Shown here: one piece after another, positions 5,418-14,613 of the stretch
Numbering within the stretch: position 1 is the first letter of the stretch
Layout of the letters: each line of letters begins with the position of its first letter
From: an uncultured Collinsella sp.
GTDB taxonomy: Bacteria > Actinomycetota > Coriobacteriia > Coriobacteriales > Coriobacteriaceae
Reading direction: 5' to 3'
Assembly (NCBI GenBank): GCA_902470345.1
Contig: CABRGB010000028.1
Coordinates: 1 to 20,719, forward strand
Length of the DNA: 20,719 nt
Program-made: the position numbers and the translations under genes
Notes under the pieces: generated by a model
What the model was told of the DNA's origin: nothing
The model's database searches: none
Seen by the model: only the letters and a program-made list of their open reading frames with translations

Positions 5418-6065
5418 ATGACCGTCACCTACGATACGTCCCGTGTGACCCTTGTCGACCACCCACTCGTCCAGCACAAACTGTCGATCCTGCGCGACAA
5501 AAACACCGGCACCAACCAGTTCCGTCAGCTCGTGCGCGAGCTCGCGCTTTTTGACGGCTACGAGGCCATGCGCGACCTGCCTATGGAAGACGTCGAGGTC
5601 GAAACCCCCATCACAACCGCCACGTTCAAGCAGCTTGCCGGCAAGAAGCTCGCCATCGTCCCCATCCTGCGTGCAGGTCTTGGCATGGTCGACGGCATCC
5701 TCGACCTGGTGCCCTCCGCTCGCGTGGGCCACATCGGCATGGAGCGCGACGAGGTCACCCACGAGCCGCACGAGTATTACTGCAAGATGCCCAAGGATAT
5801 CGACCAGCGCATCTGCCTGGTCGTCGACCCCATGCTCGCCACGGGCGGTTCGGCCGAGATGGCCATCAGCTACCTGCGCGAGCGCGGTGTCAAGGACATC
5901 CGCATGCTGTGCATCGTCGCGGCCCCCGAGGGCCTCAAGTCGCTGACTGAGAAGGACCCCGACGTGCATATCTATACCTGCGCCATCGACGACCATCTCA
6001 ACGAGGCTGCCTACATCGTTCCCGGCCTCGGCGACGCCGGCGACCGCATCTACGGCACGCTCTAG
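5418..6065 (+). CDS. upp: uracil phosphoribosyltransferase
   Basis: Upp salvages uracil by joining it to PRPP to form UMP. The 215-residue product shows HPLVQHKLSILRD near the N-terminus, the ILRAGLGM segment (83-90), the PRPP-binding loop VVDPMLATGGSA (135-146) and the uracil-binding YIVPGLGDAGDR (199-210). The length fits the family (about 209). ATG 5418 is chosen for its AAAGGGG Shine-Dalgarno sequence; the longer frame starting at 5253 would overlap glpK and adds a non-homologous stretch. The 122-base gap after glpK has no clear terminator and no clear promoter. upp just ahead of the ATP synthase genes is an old arrangement, also seen in Bacillus. Confidence 0.95.
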   Translation: MTVTYDTSRVTLVDHPLVQHKLSILRDKNTGTNQFRQLVRELALFDGYEAMRDLPMEDVEVETPITTATFKQLAGKKLAIVPILRAGLGMVDGILDLVPSARVGHIGMERDEVTHEPHEYYCKMPKDIDQRICLVVDPMLATGGSAEMAISYLRERGVKDIRMLCIVAAPEGLKSLTEKDPDVHIYTCAIDDHLNEAAYIVPGLGDAGDRIYGTL

Positions 6066-6256
6066 TCGTCGGGCCTTGTCGGCTACGGTCACAAATACGA
6101 AGAAATGGTGCGCGCGGGCGAGCAAAAGACGTTCACGCGCACTCCTGTTAACGGACGTTTAGCCCAGAGGGGTTCGAGAAAAACGTATTACCTACCTGCG
6201 GCATAAAGAAGGTCTTAAGAAAACGAACAGGTGCGTATTAACCGATGTTTTTACGG
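6066..6256. other. intergenic region between upp and the ATP synthase promoter
   Basis: No gene is supported here. A 7-bp hairpin (GTGCGCG 6108-6114 with CGCGCAC 6136-6142, 21-base loop) lacks a T run, so it is not a convincing terminator for upp. The stretch becomes AT-rich toward the promoter at 6257. Confidence 0.5.
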
Positions 6257-6284
6257 TTGTACTTTAGCGATTGGCTCGTACAAT
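6257..6284 (+). promoter_or_regulatory. probable promoter of the ATP synthase operon
   Basis: TTGTAC (6257-6262), a 16-base spacer and TACAAT (6279-6284) form a sigma70/SigA-type promoter. The outer bases of the two boxes are also a perfect inverted repeat (TTGTAC 6257-6262 with GTACAA 6278-6283). A start near 6291 would give a leader of about 55 bases to the first gene, and it rules out translation from TTG 6271. Confidence 0.55.
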
Positions 6285-6345
6285 AGTCACCAATGTTTGG
6301 CGGGAACTGTTCTGTGAGGCGTTAAAAAGGAAAGTGAGGACGCCA

Positions 6346-6657
6346 GTGTTTCAGATAGCCGATCTGCTCGCTATCGTTGCAGGCGCCATCGCGGGCGCAA
6401 TTGCCTTCCTTCCCTTTGTCTTTACGCTCAAGCCGGTTCTTGACGATAAGCAGAATGCGGACATGCTCAAGGGTATGGTGAGTCTGGCGGTCTCGGCAAT
6501 CGCCCTGCTCGTCTTTACCTTGGTTGTGTTTGTGTTGTTCGGAGAGGCATTTCGCATGTTCCTCCTGGGCGAGGCGATCGGCTTCGTGGCCTTTATGGCC
6601 GCCTGCACGGTTCGCGTCGCCAAGGCGCTGCGAGATCCTCATGAGGTCGAAAGGTAA
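6346..6657 (+). CDS. small membrane protein in the atpI position
   Basis: The frame encodes about 103 residues with three hydrophobic segments: roughly 3-27 (IADLLAIVAGAIAGAIAFLPFVF), 43-66 (SLAVSAIALLVFTLVVFVLFG) and 70-92 (FLLGEAIGFVAFMAACTVRV). AtpI, the Fo assembly protein usually encoded first in atp operons, normally has four segments. I do not see clear AtpI sequence motifs, so I leave the symbol empty; the assignment rests on position, size and topology. I chose GTG 6346 because GAGG (6336-6339) lies 6 bases before it. GTG 6334 is a weaker alternative, and TTG 6271 would fall inside the promoter. atpB starts 3 bases after the stop, so the gene is translationally linked to the ATP synthase genes. 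Confidence 0.6.
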   Translation: MFQIADLLAIVAGAIAGAIAFLPFVFTLKPVLDDKQNADMLKGMVSLAVSAIALLVFTLVVFVLFGEAFRMFLLGEAIGFVAFMAACTVRVAKALRDPHEVER

Positions 6658-6660
6658 GTC

Positions 6661-7464
6661 GTGGAAATTTTTGAAAAGCTGCCTGATGAGATTAATCATC
6701 TGGTCAGCGAGTTCAGCTCCACCCCTGTCGTGGGCGATCTGAGCTGCGGCATCACGCAGTACTCGTTTTGGCTGATCGTCTCCACGATCGTGCTCCTGAT
6801 CGTCCTGGCCGTGTTCAAGAAGAAGCAGACCCTGGTTCCTAAGGGCTTCTTCGTCAACGGTTTCGAGTACATCATCGAGTACGTCGAGAACGATATCGGC
6901 AAGGGTGTCGTGGGTGAGAACTGGAAGAAGCACTTTCCGTTCCTGTGCTCGCTTTTCCTGTTCATCCTGATCAATAACATGATCGGCCTGATCCCGGGAA
7001 TGAAGCCCGGCACCGGCGCAATCGGCTCCACCGCCGCGCTCGCCATCTTCGCCTTCGTGTACTTCATCTACTACGGATGCAAGGCTCACGGCGTGATCGG
7101 CTACATCAAGAGCCTCGCCCCGCAGGGTGTGAGCTTCCCGATGAACGTGCTTGTGTGGGTCGTCGAGCTTTTCTCGACCTTCCTGCGCCTCATCACGCTC
7201 GCCGTCCGTCTGTTCTGCAACATGTTCGCAGGACACGTAGTCATGGGCTCGTTCGCCATCATGGCGAGCATGTTCATGCAGCCGCTACTTCAGCAGGTTT
7301 CCGCGGCCCACGCCGTCGGCGCCCTGCCTTCGCTGGCCTGGCTTGCCATCCTCATCCTGATTTATACGATCGAGCTTGTGGTCGGCGCCATCCAGGCTTA
7401 CGTCTTCACGGTCCTTACCGCCGTGTATGTCTCCGAGGCAGAGGAGGTTGCGGAGGAGGAGTAG
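6661..7464 (+). CDS. atpB: F1Fo ATP synthase subunit a
   Basis: Subunit a forms the two proton half-channels beside the c-ring in the membrane. The 267-residue product has several long hydrophobic segments and the conserved channel helix LITLAVRLFCNMFAGH, with the essential Arg at 183 (E. coli Arg210). The last helix AIQAYVFTVLTAVYVSEA contains the conserved Gln 245. INNMIGLIPG (104-113) is also typical. Translation starts at GTG 6661; GAAAGG lies just upstream, within the end of the previous gene. A 124-base gap to atpE follows. The C-terminus is acidic (EAEEVAEEE). Confidence 0.97.
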   Translation: MEIFEKLPDEINHLVSEFSSTPVVGDLSCGITQYSFWLIVSTIVLLIVLAVFKKKQTLVPKGFFVNGFEYIIEYVENDIGKGVVGENWKKHFPFLCSLFLFILINNMIGLIPGMKPGTGAIGSTAALAIFAFVYFIYYGCKAHGVIGYIKSLAPQGVSFPMNVLVWVVELFSTFLRLITLAVRLFCNMFAGHVVMGSFAIMASMFMQPLLQQVSAAHAVGALPSLAWLAILILIYTIELVVGAIQAYVFTVLTAVYVSEAEEVAEEE

Positions 7465-7588
7465 TCTTCCGTTCGCGCCTTAAAGGTAAGGCAATTCGTT
7501 AAACCGCCGGTGCCCGTACCCATGGAGCCCGGCAGTTATAAAAAGGTTATCCTGCGTGAAATAAGACACGCACGACAAAGGAGGAATC
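7465..7588 (+). other. atpB-atpE intergenic leader
   Basis: These 124 bases are the longest gap in the operon. GC-rich segments that could pair loosely (around 7504-7535) are followed by an A-rich stretch and a near-perfect Shine-Dalgarno AAAGGAGG (7577-7584), 4 bases before the GTG of atpE. Such leaders often raise translation of the c subunit, which is needed in many copies. That role is inferred. Confidence 0.4.
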
Positions 7589-7783
7589 GTGGGAGTTATC
7601 GGTTACGGTCTCGGTGTTATCGGCGCTGGTCTTGCTATCGGCCTGTCTGCTCTGGGTGCTACGGGTGCTATGGCCCGTCAGCCTGAGGTCCAGGGCCGCG
7701 TGTTCACCGTCTTCATCATGGGCTCCGCCTTCGGCGAGGCTCTGGCTCTGATCGGCTTCGTTGTCGCGCTGATCGTTAAATAG
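7589..7783 (+). CDS. atpE: F1Fo ATP synthase subunit c
   Basis: Subunit c forms the rotating membrane ring. The product is a two-helix hairpin: helix 1 with the Gly-rich face GLGVIGAGLAIGLSALG, the polar loop ARQPEVQGR (29-37), and helix 2 with the ion-binding Glu at 50 in GSAFGEALALIGF. Ala follows the Glu where Na+-type rings carry Ser or Thr, so proton coupling is likely. At 64 residues it is shorter than the usual 70-80. The start is firm, because an in-frame TAA at 7562-7564 leaves GTG 7589 as the first start, with AAAGGAGG upstream. atpF follows after 15 bases. Confidence 0.96.
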   Translation: MGVIGYGLGVIGAGLAIGLSALGATGAMARQPEVQGRVFTVFIMGSAFGEALALIGFVVALIVK

Positions 7784-7798
7784 CACGGAGCGTCAAGT

Positions 7799-8401
7799 AT
7801 GAATCTTTCATCCCAGAAGAGCGCGATCGCACTCTCCGCGTCCGCGGCCGCGCTGCTTATGCCGGTTTCCGCGTTCGCCGAGGACGGCGCTGCCGGTGCG
7901 GACATCCTCATCCCTAAGATGGCGGAGTTCATCCCGGCGCTTATCGCCTTCCTGATTATCTGGATCGTGCTGGCCAAGGTCGCCCTGCCGGGCATCATGA
8001 AAACCATGGAGGAGCGCGGCAAGAAGATCGAGGAGAGCCTCGACGAGGCCGAGAAGACCAAGCAGGAGGCTATCGCCAAGCGCGCTGAGTCCGACTCGAT
8101 CGTCACCGACGCCCGTCGTCAGGCTGCCGACATCGTTCTCGAGGCCCGTAAGGACGCCGAGTCCGAGCGCGCCCGTATCATCGAGGCTGCTCACAAGGAG
8201 GCCGAGGAGATTATCGCCAAGGCCCACACGACCGTCGAGGACGAGCGCAAGTCCATCTACGCCGGTGCCGCGAGCTCCATCGCCGACCTGTCCGTTGCCG
8301 TCGCCACCAAGATCGTGGGCGAGTCGCTTACGGACGAGGCCGAGCAGAAGAAGCTCATCGAGCGCTACATCCAGGAAGCAGGTAGCCTGAATGCCGACTA
8401 G
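7799..8401 (+). CDS. atpF: F1Fo ATP synthase subunit b with signal-like N-terminus
   Basis: Subunit b is the peripheral stalk that holds F1 still against the rotor. The 200-residue product has one membrane segment (about 44-64, PALIAFLIIWIVLAKVALPG) and a long charged coiled coil (about 68-165, rich in Glu, Lys, Arg and Ala). Before the membrane segment lies an additional hydrophobic stretch (1-27) ending VSAFA-ED, which looks like a cleavable signal peptide. E. coli subunit b has no such segment and places its N-terminus directly in the membrane. ATG 7799 is preceded by ACGGAG (7785-7790). Its 3' end overlaps atpH by 11 bases. Confidence 0.95.
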   Translation: MNLSSQKSAIALSASAAALLMPVSAFAEDGAAGADILIPKMAEFIPALIAFLIIWIVLAKVALPGIMKTMEERGKKIEESLDEAEKTKQEAIAKRAESDSIVTDARRQAADIVLEARKDAESERARIIEAAHKEAEEIIAKAHTTVEDERKSIYAGAASSIADLSVAVATKIVGESLTDEAEQKKLIERYIQEAGSLNAD

Positions 8402-8867
8402 CCGCTATCAGGACAAGGTGCTCGAGACCTACGCGCGCTCCCTTCTGGAAGCCGCCAAGGCCGAGAACCATGTGTTCGAGGACCTCGAGATGATCGAGCG
8501 CCTGGCTTCTGCCAGCCCCGAGATCATCGCCGTGCTCGACACCATGTCCAAGCGCGACCAGCTCGACCTTCTTCCCAAGGTGGCAGCTGCCTTTAAGTAT
8601 GTTGCCGAGGAAGACGAGGATGTAGTGGGCGTGACCGTCACCACGGCGATCCCGCTCGACGACGAGCTGCGTCAAACCATCACTAAGAAATGCGAGCAGG
8701 ACTTCGGTCGCAAGGTATTCCTTATCGAGCAGGTCGACCCGTCTATCGTGGGCGGCCTGGTGCTCGAGGCCCGCGGCGAGCGTCGTGACATTTCCGTCAA
8801 GACGCAGCTGCGCGTCGCGCAGGAGACCCTCGCAAACTCTGCTAATTCGTACGGAGGTGAAGCCTAA
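8391..8867 (+). CDS. atpH: F1Fo ATP synthase subunit delta
   Basis: Subunit delta caps F1 and joins it to the b stalk. The 158-residue product has an N-terminal helical domain (ETYARSLLEAAKAENHVFEDLEMIERL) and a C-terminal part containing the family's most conserved stretch, DPSIVGGLVLEARGERRDISVKT in near-standard form (usually DpsliGGlvirvgd.viDgSvr). It is shorter than the usual 175-180 residues. ATG 8391 lies inside the end of atpF, and the TAA stop overlaps the ATG of atpA by one base (TAATG), so translational coupling on both sides is likely. Confidence 0.92.
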   Translation: MPTSRYQDKVLETYARSLLEAAKAENHVFEDLEMIERLASASPEIIAVLDTMSKRDQLDLLPKVAAAFKYVAEEDEDVVGVTVTTAIPLDDELRQTITKKCEQDFGRKVFLIEQVDPSIVGGLVLEARGERRDISVKTQLRVAQETLANSANSYGGEA

Positions 8868-10465
8868 TGTCCGAAACCCTCAATGCCCAGGATATCGCCA
8901 AGAAACTGCAGGAGCAGCTCACGAGCCTCTCCGCGACGGTCGATACGCATGAGGTTTCAACGGTCGACGAGGTAGGCGACGGCATCGCGCGCGTCTCCGG
9001 CCTCAAGAGCGCCATGGCAGGCGAGCTTCTGGAGTTCAAGAGCTCCGATACCGGTGAGACCGTCTTCGGCCTTGCCCAGAACCTTGACCGTGACGAGGTC
9101 GGCGCCGTTCTGTTTGGTGCCGTCGACTCCATCAAGGAAGGCGACGAGTGCCGCACCACTGGCCGCGTTATGGATATCCCCGTGAGCCGTGCCATGCTCG
9201 GCCGCGTCGTCAATCCGCTCGGCCAGCCCATCGACGGTTTGGGTGACATTGTCGCCACGCACCGTCGTCCCATCGAGTTCAAGGCCCCCGGCGTCATCGA
9301 CCGTACCCCGGTGTGCGAGCCGGTTCAGACCGGTCTGTTGGCCATCGACTCCATGGTGCCTATCGGCCGTGGTCAGCGTGAGCTCATCATCGGCGACCGT
9401 AAGACCGGTAAGACCGCCATCGCCATCGACGCTATCCTCAACCAGCGTGGCAAGGGCATGGTCTGCATCTATGTCGCCATCGGCCAGAAGGCCTCCACGG
9501 TTGCCAACATCCGCGAGACCCTTGCTCAGCACGGTGCGCTCGACTACACCATCATCGTTTCGGCAACCGCTGCCGATTCCGCCCCTATGCAGTACATCGC
9601 GCCTATGGCCGGTGCCGCTATCGGCGAGTTCTTCATGTACAACGGCGAGGACGGCAAGCCCGCCAGCGAGACCAACCCCGGCGGCCACGTGCTCGTCATC
9701 TACGACGACCTGTCCAAGCAGGCTGTGGCCTACCGTCAGATGTCGCTGACGCTGCATCGTCCGCCCGGACGCGAGGCCTATCCTGGCGACATCTTCTACC
9801 TGCACTCTCGTCTGCTCGAGCGTGCCGTCAAGATGTCCAAGAAGAACGGTTACGGCTCCATGACGGCTCTGCCGATCATCGAGACCCAGGACGGCGACGT
9901 CTCGGCCTACATTCCGACTAACGTCATTTCCATTACCGATGGTCAGATCTACCTGCAGTCCGAGCTCTTCTTCCAGGGTCAGCGCCCGGCAGTCGACGTC
10001 GGTATCTCCGTGTCCCGCGTCGGTGGCGATGCACAGACCAAGGCTATGAAGCAGGTCGCCGGCAACCTCCGTCTGGACCTCGCTTCCTATCAGGAGCTCG
10101 CTGGCTTTACCCAGTTCGGCTCCGACCTCGACGAGGCTACTCAGAAGCAGCTGACCCATGGTGCCCGCATGACCGAGCTCCTGAAGCAGCCGCGCTACCA
10201 GCCGTTTGAGGTTGGCGAGCAGATCGTTACGCTGTTCGCTGGCAACGAGGGCTTCCTGGATGACCTGGAGATCGCCGACGTGCTGCCTTTCCGTGCCGAG
10301 CTTATCGAGTACATGGACAATGGCTTTGGCTCGCTGCTCGACAAGGTTCGCGCCAAGAAGATCGACGACGACACCAAGGCCGAGCTCTTGCGTGTCATCG
10401 GTGACTTCAAGCAGCAGTTCATGGCCAAGCACCATGCCGATACGACTGGATCAGAGGAGAACTAA
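8867..10465 (+). CDS. atpA: F1Fo ATP synthase subunit alpha
   Basis: Alpha is the regulatory nucleotide-binding subunit of the F1 hexamer. The 532-residue product has the beta-barrel domain (about 25-95), the P-loop GDRKTGKT (176-183; most alphas have GDRQTGKT), the signature PAVDVGISVS followed by the arginine finger in SRVGG, and the C-terminal helical domain. A tail of about 15 residues (HHADTTGSEEN) makes it slightly longer than the E. coli protein of 513. GGAGGTGAAGCC precedes the ATG. atpG starts 5 bases after the stop. Confidence 0.98.
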   Translation: MSETLNAQDIAKKLQEQLTSLSATVDTHEVSTVDEVGDGIARVSGLKSAMAGELLEFKSSDTGETVFGLAQNLDRDEVGAVLFGAVDSIKEGDECRTTGRVMDIPVSRAMLGRVVNPLGQPIDGLGDIVATHRRPIEFKAPGVIDRTPVCEPVQTGLLAIDSMVPIGRGQRELIIGDRKTGKTAIAIDAILNQRGKGMVCIYVAIGQKASTVANIRETLAQHGALDYTIIVSATAADSAPMQYIAPMAGAAIGEFFMYNGEDGKPASETNPGGHVLVIYDDLSKQAVAYRQMSLTLHRPPGREAYPGDIFYLHSRLLERAVKMSKKNGYGSMTALPIIETQDGDVSAYIPTNVISITDGQIYLQSELFFQGQRPAVDVGISVSRVGGDAQTKAMKQVAGNLRLDLASYQELAGFTQFGSDLDEATQKQLTHGARMTELLKQPRYQPFEVGEQIVTLFAGNEGFLDDLEIADVLPFRAELIEYMDNGFGSLLDKVRAKKIDDDTKAELLRVIGDFKQQFMAKHHADTTGSEEN

Positions 10466-10470
10466 GCCCT

Positions 10471-11378
10471 ATGGCCAACCTTCGCGACATTAAGAAGCGA
10501 ATCTCCTCGGTTACCACGACCAAGCAGATCACGCGCACGATGGAGATGGTCTCTACGGCCAAGATCCGTCGTGCCCTCGATCGCTCCAAGCAGGCCGAGC
10601 CCTATAAGGAGGCGCTGACCGACGTTATGTTGACGGTCGCCGGTGACGCCTCCTGTTCGGGCACCGATCCCATGCTGCAGAAGCATGAGAGCGTCAAGCA
10701 TGGTCTGATTGTCGTTATTGCCTCGGACCGCGGCCTTGCCGGCGGTTTCAATACGACGGTGGAGCGCACGGCCGAAAAGCTCGCCGCTTCTTGGGCGAAC
10801 GACGGCATCGAGTGCGAGATCATTGCGTGTGGGCGCAAACCGGCCACGTATTTCCGTGACCGTGCAAACGTCACCATGCACTTTGAGGGCAACTCCTCCG
10901 AGCCCGATTTTAATCAGGCCCGCATGATCTCCTCTCATATCTGCGATGCGTATCGTTCCGGTGAGCTTGACCGTGTCGAGCTTGTCTACCACCACGCCAA
11001 GAACCGCGTGGATCAGGAGCTTCGCGTCGAGCATTTGTTGCCGCTCGACCCCGAGATGATCGCTATGGCCCACGGTCCGCGTAAGAACGAGACCGACGCC
11101 CCTAAGCGCATCTCGTCGACGTTCGAGTTCGTGCCCTCTCCCGAGCATGTTCTCGGCAAGCTTGTACCGTCTTATATCCTGACGGTCATCTACCAGGCCC
11201 TGATCGATTCGGCGGCCGCCGAGCAGGGTGCGCGCCGCAAGGCCATGCACTCCGCGACGGAAAACGCCACCGCGATCATCTCGACCCTTACCCGCACGTA
11301 TAGTCGCGTGCGCCAGGCTTCGATCACGACCGAGATCAACGAAATCGTCGGCGGAGCCTCAGCATTGGAGGAACAGTA

Positions 11379-11379
<1 letters not shown>
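10471..11379 (+). CDS. atpG: F1Fo ATP synthase subunit gamma
   Basis: Gamma is the central rotor shaft. The 302-residue product begins with the conserved coiled-coil start LRDIKKRISSVTTTKQITRTM and M.STAKIR, contains SDRGLAGGFNT (usually SDrGLCGgfN, here Ala for Cys), and ends with the matching C-terminal helix EQGARRKAMHSATENA and RQASITTEINEIVGGA. The length is normal to slightly long. AGAGGAG lies upstream, within the atpA end. The stop TAA overlaps the ATG of atpD by one base. Confidence 0.97.
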
Positions 11380-12833
<1,454 letters not shown>

Positions 12834-12836
12834 GTT

Positions 12837-13229
12837 ATGCGTATCCGCATCGTGTGCCCCGTGAGCTGCGCCTATGAGGGCGACGCTGCGTTCGTGTCGA
12901 TTCCGTCCACGGATGGCGAGTTTGGCGTTCTGCCTGCTCACTCCAGCGAAATCTGCACGATCGACCGCGGTTACGTTCGCGTTTCCGATAAGGCCATGGG
13001 CACTGTCGACCACACGTTTGCCGTGGCCGGCGGCTATGCCCAGGTTGCGGACGATGTCGTGACCGTCCTCGCCGAGCGCGCTTGCGATTTGGCGACCGTC
13101 GACGCCGACAAGGTTAAAGCTGATATTCAAGGTTTTGAAGAGAAGCTGGGTAATTTGTCGGAGGATGATGCACGCCGCGCCTACCTCTATAATGAAATCG
13201 CATGGTGTAAGCTCAAGCTTGCCCAATAG
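12837..13229 (+). CDS. atpC: F1Fo ATP synthase subunit epsilon
   Basis: Epsilon sits at the foot of gamma and can inhibit ATP hydrolysis. The 130-residue product shows the N-terminal beta-sandwich (IVCPVSCAYEGDAAFVSIPSTDGEFGVLPAHS, with the conserved G.fGvLpgHa pattern) and AVAGGYAQVADDVVTVLAE. A C-terminal two-helix segment (about 90-130) is shaped like the ATP-sensing inhibitory hairpin. It starts 3 bases after the atpD stop, with GGGGGAG upstream. A strong terminator follows 36 bases after the stop, closing the operon. Confidence 0.95.
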   Translation: MRIRIVCPVSCAYEGDAAFVSIPSTDGEFGVLPAHSSEICTIDRGYVRVSDKAMGTVDHTFAVAGGYAQVADDVVTVLAERACDLATVDADKVKADIQGFEEKLGNLSEDDARRAYLYNEIAWCKLKLAQ

Positions 13230-13265
13230 TCAGACGTTTTAACGTTCGACCATTTGCGAACACAT

Positions 13266-13304
13266 CATGCCCGGGATGGCCCAGCCACCCCGGGCATGCT
13301 TTTT
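13266..13304 (+). terminator. intrinsic terminator after atpC and just before murA
   Basis: CATGCCCGGG (13266-13275) pairs perfectly with CCCGGGCATG (13289-13298). Inside, TGGC (13277-13280) pairs with GCCA (13284-13287) across one A·C mismatch, making a long stable stem. Five T follow (13300-13304). The Shine-Dalgarno sequence of murA begins at the very next base. Confidence 0.9.
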
Positions 13305-13317
13305 GAAAGGGTAGACC

Positions 13318-14601
13318 TTGGATATTATCCGCGTTGAGGGTGGCCACGCCATCGGAGGTTCCGTGCCTGTTTCGGGTGCCAAGAACTCCGCGCTCAAACT
13401 TATGGCGGCAACGCTTCTGGCGCCGGGCAAGACGACGCTGCAGAACGTGCCTGATATTTCCGATGTCCACGTGATGGGCAAGGTGCTCAAGGGTATGGGC
13501 GCTACGATCGATGTTATCGACGAGCACACGCTCGAGATCGATACCTCCCAAGTCGATTCTTGGGAGGCCCCCTACGAGCTCGTTGCCAAGATGCGCGCTT
13601 CTACCGCCGTGATGGGGCCCCTGCTGGGCCGTTTCCATCGCGCCAAGATCGCCATGCCCGGCGGCTGCAACCTGGGCGCTCGCAAGATCGACATGCATAT
13701 CTTGGGTCTTGAGGCCTTGGGCGTTGAGTTCGATACCGCCCACGGCTACATCAAGGCCAACGCGCCCCAGGGCCTGCACGGTACCACCGTCACGCTCGAG
13801 TTTGCCAGTGTCGGTGCGACCGAGAACCTCATCATGGCCTCCGTGCGCGCGCAGGGTACCACGGTTATCGATAATGCCGCCCGCGAGCCCGAGATCGTCG
13901 ATCTCGCCAACATGCTCAACGAGATGGGCGCCAAGATTGTCGGTGCCGGTACGCCTGTCGTGACCATCGAGGGCGTAGAAGAACTGCATCCTGTTACCCA
14001 TCGCGTGGTGGGCGACCGTATCGAGGCCGGTACCTTTATCGTTGCCGGTGCGTTGATGGCCGACGATCGCGGTGTCGACGTCACGGGCTTTTGCCCCATT
14101 CATTTGGGCATGGTGCTCAAGAAGATGGAGCTCATGGGTATCGACTGCGAGCGCGTCGAGGATGGCGTCCATGTGAGGCGTGCCGAGCGCATCAAGCCGG
14201 TCGATATCCAGACGCTCCCGTTCCCCGGTTTCCCCACGGACATGCAGGCGCAGATCATGGTGCTCTCCGCCCTGGCCGACGGCAGCTCCGTTATCACCGA
14301 GAATATCTTCGAGAATCGCTTTATGTTCGCATCCGAGCTGGTGCGCATGGGCGCCGATATTCGCATCGAGAGCCATCACGCTATGATTCACGGCGTCAAG
14401 GGCTTCTCCGGCGCTCAGGTAACCTCACCGGATCTTCGTGGTGGCGCGGCGCTCGTCGTTGCCGGCCTAATTGCCGACGGCACGACCGAGGTCTCGGCCA
14501 TCCATCACATTAAGCGCGGCTACGAACAGTTTGTTGAAAAGTTGCAGGCGCTTGGCGCTCATGTCGAGCACGCCACTGTTCCCGATCCCGTCATCTACTA
14601 A
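13318..14601 (+). CDS. murA: UDP-N-acetylglucosamine 1-carboxyvinyltransferase
   Basis: MurA transfers enolpyruvate from PEP to UDP-GlcNAc, the first committed step of peptidoglycan synthesis, and is the target of fosfomycin. The 427-residue product has the family start GGHAIGGSVPVSGAKNSAL (Lys22), KMRAS (Arg93) and the catalytic loop PGGCNLGARKIDMH, with Cys117 equivalent to E. coli Cys115. The presence of Cys predicts fosfomycin sensitivity of the enzyme. FPTDMQAQ (catalytic Asp308) and ENIFENRFMF follow. The length is normal. Translation begins at TTG 13318, 6 bases after GAAAGGG (13305-13311). The terminator hairpin ends at 13304, so transcription needs either readthrough or a promoter hidden further upstream. 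The LCP gene follows 12 bases after the stop. Confidence 0.96.
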   Translation: MDIIRVEGGHAIGGSVPVSGAKNSALKLMAATLLAPGKTTLQNVPDISDVHVMGKVLKGMGATIDVIDEHTLEIDTSQVDSWEAPYELVAKMRASTAVMGPLLGRFHRAKIAMPGGCNLGARKIDMHILGLEALGVEFDTAHGYIKANAPQGLHGTTVTLEFASVGATENLIMASVRAQGTTVIDNAAREPEIVDLANMLNEMGAKIVGAGTPVVTIEGVEELHPVTHRVVGDRIEAGTFIVAGALMADDRGVDVTGFCPIHLGMVLKKMELMGIDCERVEDGVHVRRAERIKPVDIQTLPFPGFPTDMQAQIMVLSALADGSSVITENIFENRFMFASELVRMGADIRIESHHAMIHGVKGFSGAQVTSPDLRGGAALVVAGLIADGTTEVSAIHHIKRGYEQFVEKLQALGAHVEHATVPDPVIY

Positions 14602-14613
14602 TGCAGGTTGCCT

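Noticed and set aside
6108..6142. Hairpin after upp as a terminator
   Set aside because: The stem has only 7 pairs, a 21-base loop and no T run.
6165..6195. tRNA-like GGTTCGAG segment
   Set aside because: The flanking bases do not form a T-arm, and no acceptor or anticodon stem can be built.
6271..6345. TTG 6271 as start of the first atp-operon gene
   Set aside because: It lies between the -35 and -10 boxes of the likely promoter; GTG 6346 has a proper Shine-Dalgarno sequence.
8957..10435. Minus-strand 492-codon frame opposite atpA
   Set aside because: Same reason: it mirrors a certain gene, and its Val/Asp/Gly/Leu-rich translation is like no family.
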